Positions 35,902 to 44,748 of a DNA stretch of 64,000 nucleotides are shown one piece after another (the first letter of the stretch is position 1; each line of letters opens with the position of its first letter). The position numbers and the translations under genes were made by a program. The notes under the pieces are model-generated. The model was not told the origin of the DNA. It saw only the letters and a list, made by a program, of their open reading frames with translations, and did not search any database. This DNA is from Candidatus Gastranaerophilales bacterium (GTDB lineage Bacteria > Cyanobacteriota > Vampirovibrionia > Gastranaerophilales > Gastranaerophilaceae): NCBI GenBank assembly GCA_944324825.1, contig CALUXU010000001.1:1-64000 (forward strand), given 5' to 3'.

Positions 35902-36972
35902 ATGGACAAAACATACTCTGATAAGGATTTCGAGTCTCTATTAGACAACTATGACTACAAATTTAAAAAAGGCGATTTAGTAAAAGGAGTCGTTCTTGGT
36001 TACGAATCCGATACTGCACTTGTGGATATAGGTGCTAAATCGATTGCTATTGTACCGCCTAAAGAGGCTTCAGTAGATTATGAAGCTAAAATTCAAGATG
36101 TACTTGAAAAAAATAAAGAGTATGAGTTTTTGATTATATCAGACGTTGATGAAAACGGCCAGTTCTGGCTTTCCAGAAAGAAAGTTGATTTAGTTTACTC
36201 CTGGAAAGAACTTGAAAAATTAAAAGAAGCTGATGAAGTTATTAACGGAAAAATTGTTCAAATTGTAAAAGGCGGCTTGCTTGTTGATATTGTTGGCATA
36301 AGAGGTTTTGTACCTTCAAGCCAAATACAGGAAAAAGAAACAAGATATGCTGTAGGCGACAAAATTGAACTTAAGATTTTGACATTAGAAGAAGATCAAA
36401 ATAATTTAGTTTTATCTAATAAAAAGGTATACAGCGATTCAATTGAGTCGGCTAAAAAAGTTGTATTCAGCCAGGTTGAAGTCGGTCAGATTGTAAAAGG
36501 TAAGGTTGTCAGAATTGCATCCTTCGGAGCCTTTGTCGATATTGGCGGAGTAGATTGTTTGCTGCCTCTATCACAAATTTCATGGAAATGGGTTGAACAT
36601 CCTACCGATTTACTGACAATTGGTGAAACAATAGAAGTTGCAATATACGATATTGATAAAGAAAAACAAAGAATAACTTTAAGTTTGAAAAATGTAACAG
36701 ATGATCCTTGGGTAGGTGTTGCTAATGAGTTAAAAGAAGGCGACATCAGAGAAGGTGTTGTTACACGCTTGAAGAATTTTGGTGCATTCGTTGAAGTTTA
36801 TCCTGGGGTTGAAGCATTACTTCCACATAATGAAGTTGTTGAATACCAGAATGCAAATAATACAATCCTGGAAGTTGGAGCCAAAATTAATGTTGTAATA
36901 ATCAAGTTTAATCCTGAAGACAAGCGGATTTCTCTTGGGATTCCGACAAAAGAAGCTCAAGCTGCCGAATAG
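35902..36972 (+). CDS. rpsA: S1 RNA-binding domain protein (ribosomal protein S1-like)
   Basis: A 356-residue protein with four S1 domains: about residues 18-90 (KKGDLVKGVVLGY), 104-172 (EVINGKIVQIVKGG), 190-260 (VGQIVKGKVVRIASFGAFVDI) and 275-345 (EGDIREGVVTRLKNFGAFVEV). It helps the small subunit bind mRNA; short four-domain S1 proteins are common outside proteobacteria. The ATG at 35902 is preferred over an in-frame one 33 bp upstream because AAGGGC lies 7 nt before it. Its 3' end overlaps the opposing maf gene by 65 bp. Confidence 0.9.
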   Translation: MDKTYSDKDFESLLDNYDYKFKKGDLVKGVVLGYESDTALVDIGAKSIAIVPPKEASVDYEAKIQDVLEKNKEYEFLIISDVDENGQFWLSRKKVDLVYSWKELEKLKEADEVINGKIVQIVKGGLLVDIVGIRGFVPSSQIQEKETRYAVGDKIELKILTLEEDQNNLVLSNKKVYSDSIESAKKVVFSQVEVGQIVKGKVVRIASFGAFVDIGGVDCLLPLSQISWKWVEHPTDLLTIGETIEVAIYDIDKEKQRITLSLKNVTDDPWVGVANELKEGDIREGVVTRLKNFGAFVEVYPGVEALLPHNEVVEYQNANNTILEVGAKINVVIIKFNPEDKRISLGIPTKEAQAAE

Positions 36973-37519
36973 CAGAGATTACTGATTTAGAGGATAAGCC
37001 GATAACATTTTCTTTATCCCCTTTAACCTGTTTAACAAATCCGACAGGCAGTTCTTGTATGCCATACGCACCTGCTTTGTCAAAGGGTTTATAGTTGTCT
37101 ATATAATTTGTTATCATTTGTTCTGTTAAATAGTTGAATTCTACCTTTGTTGTTGTTGATTTAAGGATATATTTTCGGGTTTCGAAATCCAATAAACAAA
37201 GACTTGTTACAACTTGATGTTCTTTTCCGCTCAGGGATTTTAGGATAATGAGAGCATCATCAAAGTCTGTCGGTTTAGTCAGGATATGATTATCCAATAC
37301 AACAACCGTATCAGCGCTTAGAACAAAAGATGCTTCTTTAATGTTATTTAGAGCCCCAAAAGCTTTGTTTTTCGCAAGTGTTTCGATTTTTTCGTATGAA
37401 AAATTTTTATCATTCAATTCTTCATCATAATCGGAATTGATTATAGAAAATTTGATACCTGCTTTTTCTAATATTGCTTTTCGTCTTGGTGATTTTGATG
37501 CCAGAAATAATTTTTTCAT
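36908..37519 (-). CDS. maf: Maf-like nucleotide pyrophosphatase
   Basis: House-cleaning enzyme that hydrolyses non-canonical nucleoside triphosphates (dTTP/UTP-type substrates in the YhdE class). The 203-residue protein starts with LASKSPRRKAIL, and carries SADTVVVLD and the DKAGAYGIQ segment, all family motifs. The C-terminal tail is about 10 residues longer than usual and runs 65 bp into the opposite-strand S1 gene. It is unrelated to the DUF115 motility Maf proteins despite the name. Confidence 0.93.
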   Translation of the reverse strand: MKKLFLASKSPRRKAILEKAGIKFSIINSDYDEELNDKNFSYEKIETLAKNKAFGALNNIKEASFVLSADTVVVLDNHILTKPTDFDDALIILKSLSGKEHQVVTSLCLLDFETRKYILKSTTTKVEFNYLTEQMITNYIDNYKPFDKAGAYGIQELPVGFVKQVKGDKENVIGLSSKSVISAIRQLELLLSESQEKSACLQD

Positions 37520-37583
37520 AATATGATTTTATCATAGTCTTTTAAGATTAAACATAATAATTTTTCTTTACGAGAAATAATAA

Positions 37584-37615
37584 AACCCCGTGTAAGATTT
37601 CTCTCACACGGGGTT
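37584..37615 (-). terminator. Rho-independent terminator of hppA
   Basis: AACCCCGTGT / ACACGGGGTT stem 23 bp past the hppA stop, followed by a TTTTATT run on the minus strand. Confidence 0.88.
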
Positions 37616-37637
37616 CAGTTTTTATAAGATATAAATC

Positions 37638-40058
37638 TTATTTATTACCTTGTATTCTCATTGCGTAGAATGAACGAATTACGAATACAATTGCAATTAA
37701 CAAGAATACAACACCGGCAATTTTTGCACAGTCTCTGAAACTTGGGTTAATTGCAATTTCCATTGCTAATAAACCAAACAATGTTGTGAACTTAATAATA
37801 GGGTTCATAGCAACAGAAGAAGTATCTTTGAACGGATCACCAACTGTGTCACCAACAACAGTTGCTTCGTGCAAAGGAGTACCCTTTTCATCCATATCTA
37901 CTTCAACAATTTTCTTTGCGTTATCCCAGCATCCGCCGGCATTAGCCATAAATACAGCTTGGAACAAGCCGAATACAGCAATTGCAATCAGATAACTTAC
38001 AAAGAATGATACAGGTGATGAATCAGTACCAACAGGTGCTGATAAACAAGCTAATGCTAAAGCAAATGCAAACAATGCGATGAAGATGTTTACCATACCT
38101 TTTTGAGCATATTGTGTACAGATTTTTACAACTTCTTTTGAATTTGCAAGGTTTGCAGATTTATCATCAGCTTCACCTAATTTAATATGGTTTTTAATAA
38201 ACTCAGTTGCAGAATATGCACCTGTTGTAACAGCTTGCATAGAAGCACCTGAGAACCAGTAAATAACAGCACCGCCGGCAATGAAACCTAATAATGTGTA
38301 AGGATTCAATACGTTAAGCACCATTTCAGGTTGAATACCTAATGTTTGTTTGATTACAAGAATCAATGAGAAAATCATTGTAGTAGCACCAACAACCGCT
38401 GTACCGATTAATACCGGTTTAGAAGTTGCTTTGAATGTGTTACCAGCACCATCATTTTCTTCTAAGTATTTTTTAGCATTGTCAAAATCAGGTTTGAAAC
38501 CAAAATCTTTTTCAATACCGTTAGCTACATCAGGAATTTCTTCAATCAATGATAGTTCATATACTGATTGAGCGTTATCAGTTACAGGACCGTAGCTGTC
38601 AACAGCAATTGTAACAGGTCCCATACCTAAGAAACCGAATGCAACTAAACCAAATGCAAATACTGACGGATAAATCATGAATGTTGCAGGGATATAAGTA
38701 CTAGCTGCATAAGCTAAGCCCATTAACAATACGATGATTGAACCAATCCAGAAACCTGAGAAGTTACCTGAAACAATACCTGAAAGGATTGTTAAAGAAG
38801 CACCACCTTCTTGAGATGCAGTAACAACTTCTTTGGTGTGTTTTGCTTTTGGACTTGTGAATACTTTTGTTGCTTCCGGAATCAAAGCAGCACCTAAAGT
38901 ACCACAAGAAATAATTATTGATAAGACTAACCACAGATTTGGATCTGAAAGTCCGCCTAATAACCATTTACTTACAACAAATGTCATAACGATTGAGAAT
39001 ATTGAAGTCAACCAAACTAAGTTTGATAGAGGTAATTCAAAATCAAATTTTTGAGTATTTGCTGCATAAACTTTTGTGATTCCTTTGTTTACCCAGTAAG
39101 CAAGTACTGATGTAATAATCATTAAGAATCTCATTGTAAAAATCCAAGTTAACAATTGAACTTGGTATTCAGGTTTTAATACACCTAACAAGATGAAACT
39201 AACAAGAGCAACACCTGTTACACCGTAAGTTTCAAAACCGTCAGCTGTAGGTCCGATAGAATCACCTGCGTTATCACCTGTACAGTCAGCAATAACACCA
39301 GGGTTTCTAGGATCATCTTCTTTGATACCGAATTGAATTTTCATTAAGTCAGATCCGATATCAGCAATTTTTGTGAAGATACCACCTGCTACACGAAGTG
39401 CAGAAGCACCTAAAGATTCACCGATTGCAAAACCGATAAAACAAGCACCGGCAATATTACCAGGAACAAATAATAAGATGATTAACATCATAATAAGTTC
39501 TACTGATACAAGTAATACACCAATACTCATACCTGCATTAAGAGGAATATTTAAAATATTTAAAGGATTTCCTTTTAATGCTGTAAATGCAGTTCTAGCA
39601 TTTGCTAAAGTGTTCATTCTGATACCAAACCAAGCAACAGAATAAGAACCTAAAATACCAATTACTGACCATCCTAAAATAATCAATACATTGGTAAGAG
39701 TCATTTTTTCGAGGTATCCGAAATAGAACGCAATACATAGAGCAATCAATACCTCTAAAACAATTAAAAACTTACCTTGTTGAATAAGGTAGGTTTTACA
39801 TGTTTCAAAAATTGTGTTTCCTACATTTGCCATTGCAGTGTGTACATCAAGCTTCTTAACTCTTAAGAATTCGATGAAACCAAATATCACGCCAACAACA
39901 GACACAGCTAAACCAATCAATAAAAGATTGTAGCTTGTCGGATCAGCTTTAATACTTGGAACAACGAGAGATGCTTCACTTGCAAAAGACGGTAGAGTTA
40001 CCATTAATAATGACATCACTGAGAGCATTATCTTAGGTAAGATACTTTTCTTTCTCAT
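37638..40058 (-). CDS. hppA: Membrane-bound ion-translocating pyrophosphatase, divergent
   Basis: Couples pyrophosphate hydrolysis to H+ (or Na+) pumping. The 806-residue, roughly 16-helix protein starts at 40058, where AAGGAGA precedes the ATG; an upstream ATG would add 14 odd residues. An N-terminal signal-like hydrophobic stretch is present. The substrate-binding region reads ADIGSDLMK and EDDPRNPGVIADCTGDNAGDS, instead of the usual DVGADLVGKVE and NVGDNVGDCAG. GNTFKAT has lysine where K+-independent pumps do, and VGDTVGDPFKDTS is conserved. It therefore belongs to a divergent branch, probably a K+-independent proton pump. Confidence 0.9.
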   Translation of the reverse strand: MRKKSILPKIMLSVMSLLMVTLPSFASEASLVVPSIKADPTSYNLLLIGLAVSVVGVIFGFIEFLRVKKLDVHTAMANVGNTIFETCKTYLIQQGKFLIVLEVLIALCIAFYFGYLEKMTLTNVLIILGWSVIGILGSYSVAWFGIRMNTLANARTAFTALKGNPLNILNIPLNAGMSIGVLLVSVELIMMLIILLFVPGNIAGACFIGFAIGESLGASALRVAGGIFTKIADIGSDLMKIQFGIKEDDPRNPGVIADCTGDNAGDSIGPTADGFETYGVTGVALVSFILLGVLKPEYQVQLLTWIFTMRFLMIITSVLAYWVNKGITKVYAANTQKFDFELPLSNLVWLTSIFSIVMTFVVSKWLLGGLSDPNLWLVLSIIISCGTLGAALIPEATKVFTSPKAKHTKEVVTASQEGGASLTILSGIVSGNFSGFWIGSIIVLLMGLAYAASTYIPATFMIYPSVFAFGLVAFGFLGMGPVTIAVDSYGPVTDNAQSVYELSLIEEIPDVANGIEKDFGFKPDFDNAKKYLEENDGAGNTFKATSKPVLIGTAVVGATTMIFSLILVIKQTLGIQPEMVLNVLNPYTLLGFIAGGAVIYWFSGASMQAVTTGAYSATEFIKNHIKLGEADDKSANLANSKEVVKICTQYAQKGMVNIFIALFAFALALACLSAPVGTDSSPVSFFVSYLIAIAVFGLFQAVFMANAGGCWDNAKKIVEVDMDEKGTPLHEATVVGDTVGDPFKDTSSVAMNPIIKFTTLFGLLAMEIAINPSFRDCAKIAGVVFLLIAIVFVIRSFYAMRIQGNK

Positions 40059-40188
40059 AAGTCTCTCCTTTTTAAATAACAGAACTCTAAGTTCACGCAA
40101 TAATTATATTAAAGAAACCAAAATAAATCAATAGAAAAGCATGCCTTTATTAGTGAATAAAGAGGATAAATTTTAACCGTTTGAGTAT

Positions 40189-40419
40189 TTAACTCTTACA
40201 GGGAATACTGAATATTGAATCCAACAATTCACCGACTCTGCGGCCCTTAAGCTCTATTTCTTCGGCTAAAGTCAATTCTTCTCCTGCTTTAAATTTTTCT
40301 TCAAGCTCTTTGAGCCTGCATTCACGTTTTAATTCTTGTTTATGTGTATAATTATCTCTCAATATATCTATAGGATACTTATTTGTTCTAATACCAACAC
40401 CGCCGCAAGTTTCAGTCAT
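40189..40419 (-). CDS. Small cysteine-containing protein downstream of a radical SAM gene
   Basis: A 76-residue protein, ATG at 40419 preceded by GGAGG (5-nt gap); a longer in-frame form lacks a site. It opens MTETCGGVGIRT, has a charged, helical middle (KRECRLKELEEKFKAGEEL), and ends IFSIPCKS, giving cysteines near both ends and one in the middle. No family is recognised. It lies 122 bp downstream of the radical SAM gene on the same strand. It could be that enzyme's substrate, a partner, or unrelated. Confidence 0.6.
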   Translation of the reverse strand: MTETCGGVGIRTNKYPIDILRDNYTHKQELKRECRLKELEEKFKAGEELTLAEEIELKGRRVGELLDSIFSIPCKS

Positions 40420-40541
40420 AAAACCTCCATCAGATATACACACTTACACTATATATTAATAAAGTCTTTTTTCATCGCATAATTGCATAAGCGGTGTAAA
40501 AATTAATATTTATTTACAAATTAATAATTTTTCAGAGGGAA

Positions 40542-41375
40542 TTAGGTAATATTGACTGAAAACATCGGCTCTTTGTTTTTCATACAAGCGGCACAAAAAG
40601 TTGTTTCCAAGCGGACATTTTTCGAATAATCTTTAAAGTCGCTGCCAGACCTGCCTCTATAATCATTGGAAAGAAAAGGACAAGAAAATACTCCGTTTTG
40701 GGTTAATAATCTCCCGTATTTGCAGTCATAAGCACCATCTCCCGAAAGCTGCTCCAAATTCATATCCCCGCTCACCCAAGCAGTAACCTGAACCATTGTA
40801 TTTCTAAGCTCTGCATCTGTAATTATTTGTTTAAATGTATTAGTTATAAAATTTTCATCCTCATTATAATAATTATTTACACATGCAATCGTTGTAAAAT
40901 CATACTTGTCAAGGCATTTCAGAGCATACATATTCTGGCGGAATGCACCTCTAAAACGGACCTCATCATTTCTAAGTTCGTCATAGCTTGCAAAAGAAAG
41001 TTTAAATATTATTTGATATTCAGACTCATCTTCTACTTTTTTCAAAAATCTTGCTTTTTTCTCGTTTATAAAAGTTGCATTTGTAAAAATACACACATTT
41101 GTTCTTTTAAGACAGAGTCTTAATATAGTATTAAAATCCGGATGAGTCATCGGTTCTGCACCCGTTAAATAAATACATTTTAAATCAGCATCCGAAGTTT
41201 CTAACAACGCTTTTTTTACTTTATCAACTTGAATAAAATCTTTGACATTTTTTGTTAACGGAAAATCAATATAACATTTTCTGCATCTTTGATTACAATT
41301 TTTAGCAGTTAATTCAATAAAAAGATGATTAAGTTCCTCAAGCGTACACGCAGGCGGAGTAAAGATACCAGACAT
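40542..41375 (-). CDS. Radical SAM protein with C-terminal cysteine cluster
   Basis: A 277-residue radical SAM enzyme. The iron-sulphur site is C31-x3-C35-x2-C38 (NCNQRCRKCYID). A TGAEPMTHPDF segment follows the first strand, the GGEP-like SAM-binding motif. The C-terminal part has further cysteines (DCKYGRL, FSCPFL, FCAACMKN), like the auxiliary cluster region of SPASM/twitch enzymes. AAGGAGGG precedes the ATG. The reaction and substrate are unknown. The next gene on the strand is the 76-residue cysteine protein. Confidence 0.82.
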   Translation of the reverse strand: MSGIFTPPACTLEELNHLFIELTAKNCNQRCRKCYIDFPLTKNVKDFIQVDKVKKALLETSDADLKCIYLTGAEPMTHPDFNTILRLCLKRTNVCIFTNATFINEKKARFLKKVEDESEYQIIFKLSFASYDELRNDEVRFRGAFRQNMYALKCLDKYDFTTIACVNNYYNEDENFITNTFKQIITDAELRNTMVQVTAWVSGDMNLEQLSGDGAYDCKYGRLLTQNGVFSCPFLSNDYRGRSGSDFKDYSKNVRLETTFCAACMKNKEPMFSVNIT

Positions 41376-41451
41376 AAAACCCTCCTTTTTTACTTTTTAT
41401 ATTACAGTTTAAAAATAAAAAAGATATTACCCGACTGTCTGAACCAATTAT

Positions 41452-42624
41452 CTATACATTAATAACATCTTCTGATGATTCTTCTATTTCTTCAAGCAAA
41501 TTAGACGGAATTTCTTTCCCTGAATTAATACCAAAATCTCTTAATGCCTCAACTTGAGAGAACAAACTAGGATTATTTTTGTTTCCTCTCTGGAATCGGT
41601 TTATTGTTTTATTTAACTGGGTACTTGCACCCTCAAGTCGTTTTTTTACATCCAGCAAGTCCTCGCAAAAACGAACAAAGGTTTCATACAAATTTGTACC
41701 CGCTTGAACAATTTTGTTTACGCTTTCCTGCTGTTTTTGCTGAGATAATAACTGATTTACAAGCCTTATTGTAGTCAGAAGCGCAGAAGTCCCGACAATA
41801 ATAACATTAGCTTTGTAAGCTTTATTTATTAAATCAGTATCTTCATAAAGTGTATTCACGGAATTTTCAATCGGAACATACATCAAAACAAAATCCGGTT
41901 GATAAATATCATCGGCTTTTTGATAATTTTTTTCAGCCAAATCCATTATACGTTTTTTAACCTCCGCTTTAAATTTCGGAAGCTGTTGTTCATCTTGCAT
42001 ATATTCCAAATAACTCGTCAAAGTCATTTTTGAATCGATAATCAAATGTCTGTTATCAGGAAGATTTATAACTACATCCGGACGAATTGTATGCGTGGTT
42101 TCATCATCACTTATAGACTTTGAAACAAACTGTTTTGTATAATGAATCCCCTCCTGCATGCCGCAAGATTGGAGTATCGTATCCAACAATGATTCCCCGT
42201 ATGCACCTTTAATATTTTGGTTAGATGTTAAGGCATTAGCGAGTTGGTTTGCTTCTTTGGTAATCTCGGCACTGCTTTTTTCTAAAGATGTAATTTTTTC
42301 TATCAGTGCTGCCGTATTCTTTTCTCCGGTGGTATTAAAGTTTTCAACCTTTGTTTTAAATTCCCCTAATTCTTTTGCAAGAGGCGCCAATTTCAATTCT
42401 AATGCTTCCTGGTGCTGTTTTCTTAAATCCTCTTGTTCGTTTTTTATAGTATCACGTGCAATTTCCGAAAAATCAGATTTAATAAGTTTTTGCAAACTTT
42501 CATAAGTTTCAAGTTGAGTTTTTAGTTTCACCAATTCAGTCTGTGAATTTTTATCGGAATAGAGTTTAACAATTATCCCGGAAATAATTGCACCTATTGA
42601 AAAACAAAGAATATTTAAAATCAT
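41452..42624 (-). CDS. rmuC: DNA recombination protein RmuC
   Basis: A 390-residue protein: an N-terminal membrane anchor (residues 2-20), a long coiled coil (about 25-130), then the RmuC nuclease-like domain with GAYGESLLDTIL, DVVINLPDNRHLIIDSKM and PIENSVNTLYED. RmuC limits recombination at inverted repeats in E. coli. Length and domain order are normal. It is a single-gene unit. Confidence 0.94.
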   Translation of the reverse strand: MILNILCFSIGAIISGIIVKLYSDKNSQTELVKLKTQLETYESLQKLIKSDFSEIARDTIKNEQEDLRKQHQEALELKLAPLAKELGEFKTKVENFNTTGEKNTAALIEKITSLEKSSAEITKEANQLANALTSNQNIKGAYGESLLDTILQSCGMQEGIHYTKQFVSKSISDDETTHTIRPDVVINLPDNRHLIIDSKMTLTSYLEYMQDEQQLPKFKAEVKKRIMDLAEKNYQKADDIYQPDFVLMYVPIENSVNTLYEDTDLINKAYKANVIIVGTSALLTTIRLVNQLLSQQKQQESVNKIVQAGTNLYETFVRFCEDLLDVKKRLEGASTQLNKTINRFQRGNKNNPSLFSQVEALRDFGINSGKEIPSNLLEEIEESSEDVINV

Positions 42625-42798
42625 AAATCCAACCCCGTTAAGAATTTAACACTACACTTACTTCTTATTATAACCTAAATTGAAAAAAGCGGACAAAATT
42701 TTTTCTTAGAAGTGACTAAGCAGTGAATAGTGAGGAGCCTTACAAACATTAATCAATAAATTACCTTTAGCATTTAAAGCAAAATGTAATTTAATTCA

Positions 42799-43491
42799 CT
42801 ACGCTTGCAGAGAATTAATCTCATCGGATACAGATTTTAATTGTGCCTGCAATGCTTTTAGTTGTTTTACGTTTTCGCTTTGTCTTGTTTCTTTAGCCAG
42901 CTCAACTGAGATATCATGGTATTTGGCTTTTAATTCATCAGCTTTTGCGATACTTGTTTTTATTTCAGGGATTTTTTTATAATTCTTAATTACATCTTTA
43001 GCTCTTTCACTAAAATTTGATACAGAAAATCCCAAATTATGCAAATTTAGACCTTGTGCATTTGGTATATGATAAGATAATTGATTATCTTTTAAATATT
43101 TATAAATTGTATCATTATTATGCTTAGGATCTTTTATCATTCTTATTGCATCATCAACAGGTAACTCTTTACCGTTTAGCATTATAGGCTGGCCTGTCAA
43201 TTTTGATTTAATTACTTCGTTAGCTAAACCTAATTTTTGTGCATTATCATAATTGCCGGAAAAATATTCTTTAGCATACGCTCTTCTTAGTTTTCTGACT
43301 TCTTTCCAGTCTGGGTCGTCAAGCAAACCGCCTTGATAAACTTGTTTGCCATCTGCATTCTTGACTAATTTCCCTTTAAATTTTTCTCTTGTTTTTTGGG
43401 ACAATTCTGCCATATCAGCTTCATAACTATTTATCTCTTTATAAGCATTTTTCAATTCTGATTTATCCCCTTTTTTGAAAAGACGTTCCAT
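42799..43491 (-). CDS. Coiled-coil protein, probable 3' half of a frameshifted gene
   Basis: A 230-residue, lysine-rich helical protein (ATG at 43491, with GAGAAGAG before it). The ends are coiled-coil like (AYKEINSYEADMAELSQK; VKQLKALQAQLKSVSDEI). It overlaps the preceding ORF on the same strand by 29 bp in another frame. The junction lies at a run of six A and four G bases, where one base more or less would join both into a protein of about 340 residues. It may therefore be a single broken gene, a translationally coupled pair, or a sequencing slip. Confidence 0.55.
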   Translation of the reverse strand: MERLFKKGDKSELKNAYKEINSYEADMAELSQKTREKFKGKLVKNADGKQVYQGGLLDDPDWKEVRKLRRAYAKEYFSGNYDNAQKLGLANEVIKSKLTGQPIMLNGKELPVDDAIRMIKDPKHNNDTIYKYLKDNQLSYHIPNAQGLNLHNLGFSVSNFSERAKDVIKNYKKIPEIKTSIAKADELKAKYHDISVELAKETRQSENVKQLKALQAQLKSVSDEINSLQA

Positions 43492-43831
43492 TAATCTCTT
43501 CTCTTGCAAAATATCTTTTCTCTAAATATTCAGATTGTATCTCTCTTTTTAATTTAGAAATCTTTTCTGTCAAATCAGATTTTTGCGAAGTTAATTCTTC
43601 AATACGGTTAATATTTTGCTTTATATTGGAATTAGGTTTCTTACGGGATAAAATAGCGAATGTTGCCAATCCGATAGCCGCCAATGCAGTAACACCTGCT
43701 GCAGCATATTTTGCAACATCAGAATTTGTTTTATCAGATGCCTCTTTGTGATTATTATTGTTATTTTGCGGTAAGAGCTTATCCGTCTTATTAACCGCAA
43801 CAGCTGAACCTACATTACTAATTCCCGGCAT
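43463..43831 (-). CDS. Membrane/coiled-coil protein, probable 5' half of a frameshifted gene
   Basis: A 122-residue protein with an asparagine-rich N-terminal stretch (about 20-40), one membrane helix (YAAAGVTALAAIGLATFAIL), a short basic loop and a coiled coil (IEELTSQKSDLTEKISKLKR). It ends shortly after an AAAAAAGGGG run and overlaps the next ORF in the +1 frame, whose sequence continues a coiled-coil character. No signal peptide cleavage site is present. The family is unknown. Confidence 0.55.
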   Translation of the reverse strand: MPGISNVGSAVAVNKTDKLLPQNNNNNHKEASDKTNSDVAKYAAAGVTALAAIGLATFAILSRKKPNSNIKQNINRIEELTSQKSDLTEKISKLKREIQSEYLEKRYFAREEINGTSFQKRG

Positions 43832-44142
43832 TATTCACCTCAAATTATAGAATTCCCATATATTAATATTAAAACAAGAAATTATATAAATTTGCCCCGC
43901 CCCGCCATATCATATCATATCGCAGATTATAACTCAATTTCAGGGGGTGCAAATTAGTTTTAATATTTGTTTACAAATTGATTCGTGAGTCGTGATTTGT
44001 GAATGGTGATTCGTGGTTCGTGAAAAGTGAATCGTAATTCGGGATGCGTGAATGGCAAAGAGAGAATGAGCAAGTGCCTGGGTAATTAAGAAGTAGCAGT
44101 AAGATGCAATTAAATTGCAACCTACCGGTCTTGCCTCTTTGT

Positions 44143-44322
44143 GGGAGAGGCCGCAGATGTGTTTGAACAACGTGAAAACTACAGATGCGGGTGAGGGTTG
44201 GTTAAAAATGCGGCTAAGTAGTTAAGAAGCTAAGCTTTTTGTCCACTTTTTAGGGTACAGTTCTGTTTGTATTTTTTTGATTAACCCTCACCCAAACCCT
44301 CTCCCCCGAAGAGGGTTTAAAA
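44143..44322. repeat. 180-bp direct repeat, copy 1
   Basis: Copy 1 of a pair offset by 222 bp. It differs from copy 2 by a single base (A44310 versus G44532) as far as I can read. The ends are inverted: GGGAGAGG and GGGTGAGGGTT on the left, AACCCTCACCC and CCCTCTCCC on the right. This is the look of a MITE/REP-like element. The core contains CTAAGTAGTTAAGAAGCTAAGC and GTCCACTTTTTAGGG words that recur in degenerate form at 52300-52370. Confidence 0.92.
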
Positions 44323-44364
44323 CACATTATTGAAATTGTAATCAATCAATACCTGCCTCTCAGA

Positions 44365-44544
44365 GGGAGAGGCCGCAGATGTGTTTGAACAACGTGAAAA
44401 CTACAGATGCGGGTGAGGGTTGGTTAAAAATGCGGCTAAGTAGTTAAGAAGCTAAGCTTTTTGTCCACTTTTTAGGGTACAGTTCTGTTTGTATTTTTTT
44501 GATTAACCCTCACCCAAACCCTCTCCCCCGGAGAGGGTTTAAAA
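44365..44544. repeat. 180-bp direct repeat, copy 2
   Basis: Second copy of the element at 44143-44322 in the same orientation, after a 42-bp spacer. It carries the same terminal inverted words. Confidence 0.92.
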
Positions 44545-44694
44545 ACAACCTCATTCATTTACCCCCCGTACAGAAATCCGCTTCCCTAACCAGGGAAGGA
44601 GAATATTTTTTGATTTTTATAAAGTCACACTTTAGAATAATCAAAAAATCGCAATTTGTTAAGCAGAAATTAGCTCTACAAGAATTCCAACACA

Positions 44695-44719
44695 AAAAGA
44701 GTAACAAATGTTACTCTTT
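44695..44719 (-). terminator. Terminator at the end of the ribosomal operon
   Basis: AAAAGAGTAAC / GTTACTCTTT stem with an ATTT loop on the minus strand and a following TTTTTGTGTT run. It lies about 30 bp past rpsN, so transcription of the S10-spc unit ends here. Confidence 0.9.
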
Positions 44720-44748
44720 AAAAGTGTTTTGTTTTTTAATAAAGAATA

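Larger units (their letters stand above)
43832..44748. other. Gene-free 917-bp stretch next to the ribosomal operon
   Basis: ORFs here are short and repeat-derived. From left to right: ATCATATCATATC-type simple sequence (43905-43925), a run of GATTCGTGA/GAATCGTGA words (43975-44060), two 180-bp direct repeats (44143-44322, 44365-44544), a reverse-oriented ATTTACCCC word (44557), and the rpsN terminator (44695-44719). Confidence 0.85.

Noticed and set aside
43940-44170. 76-codon minus-strand ORF
   Set aside because: It is built of GATTCGTGA-type repeated words; no start signal and no protein-like composition.
44143-44544. Insertion sequence
   Set aside because: No transposase ORF is present in or near the repeats; at most a non-autonomous element.
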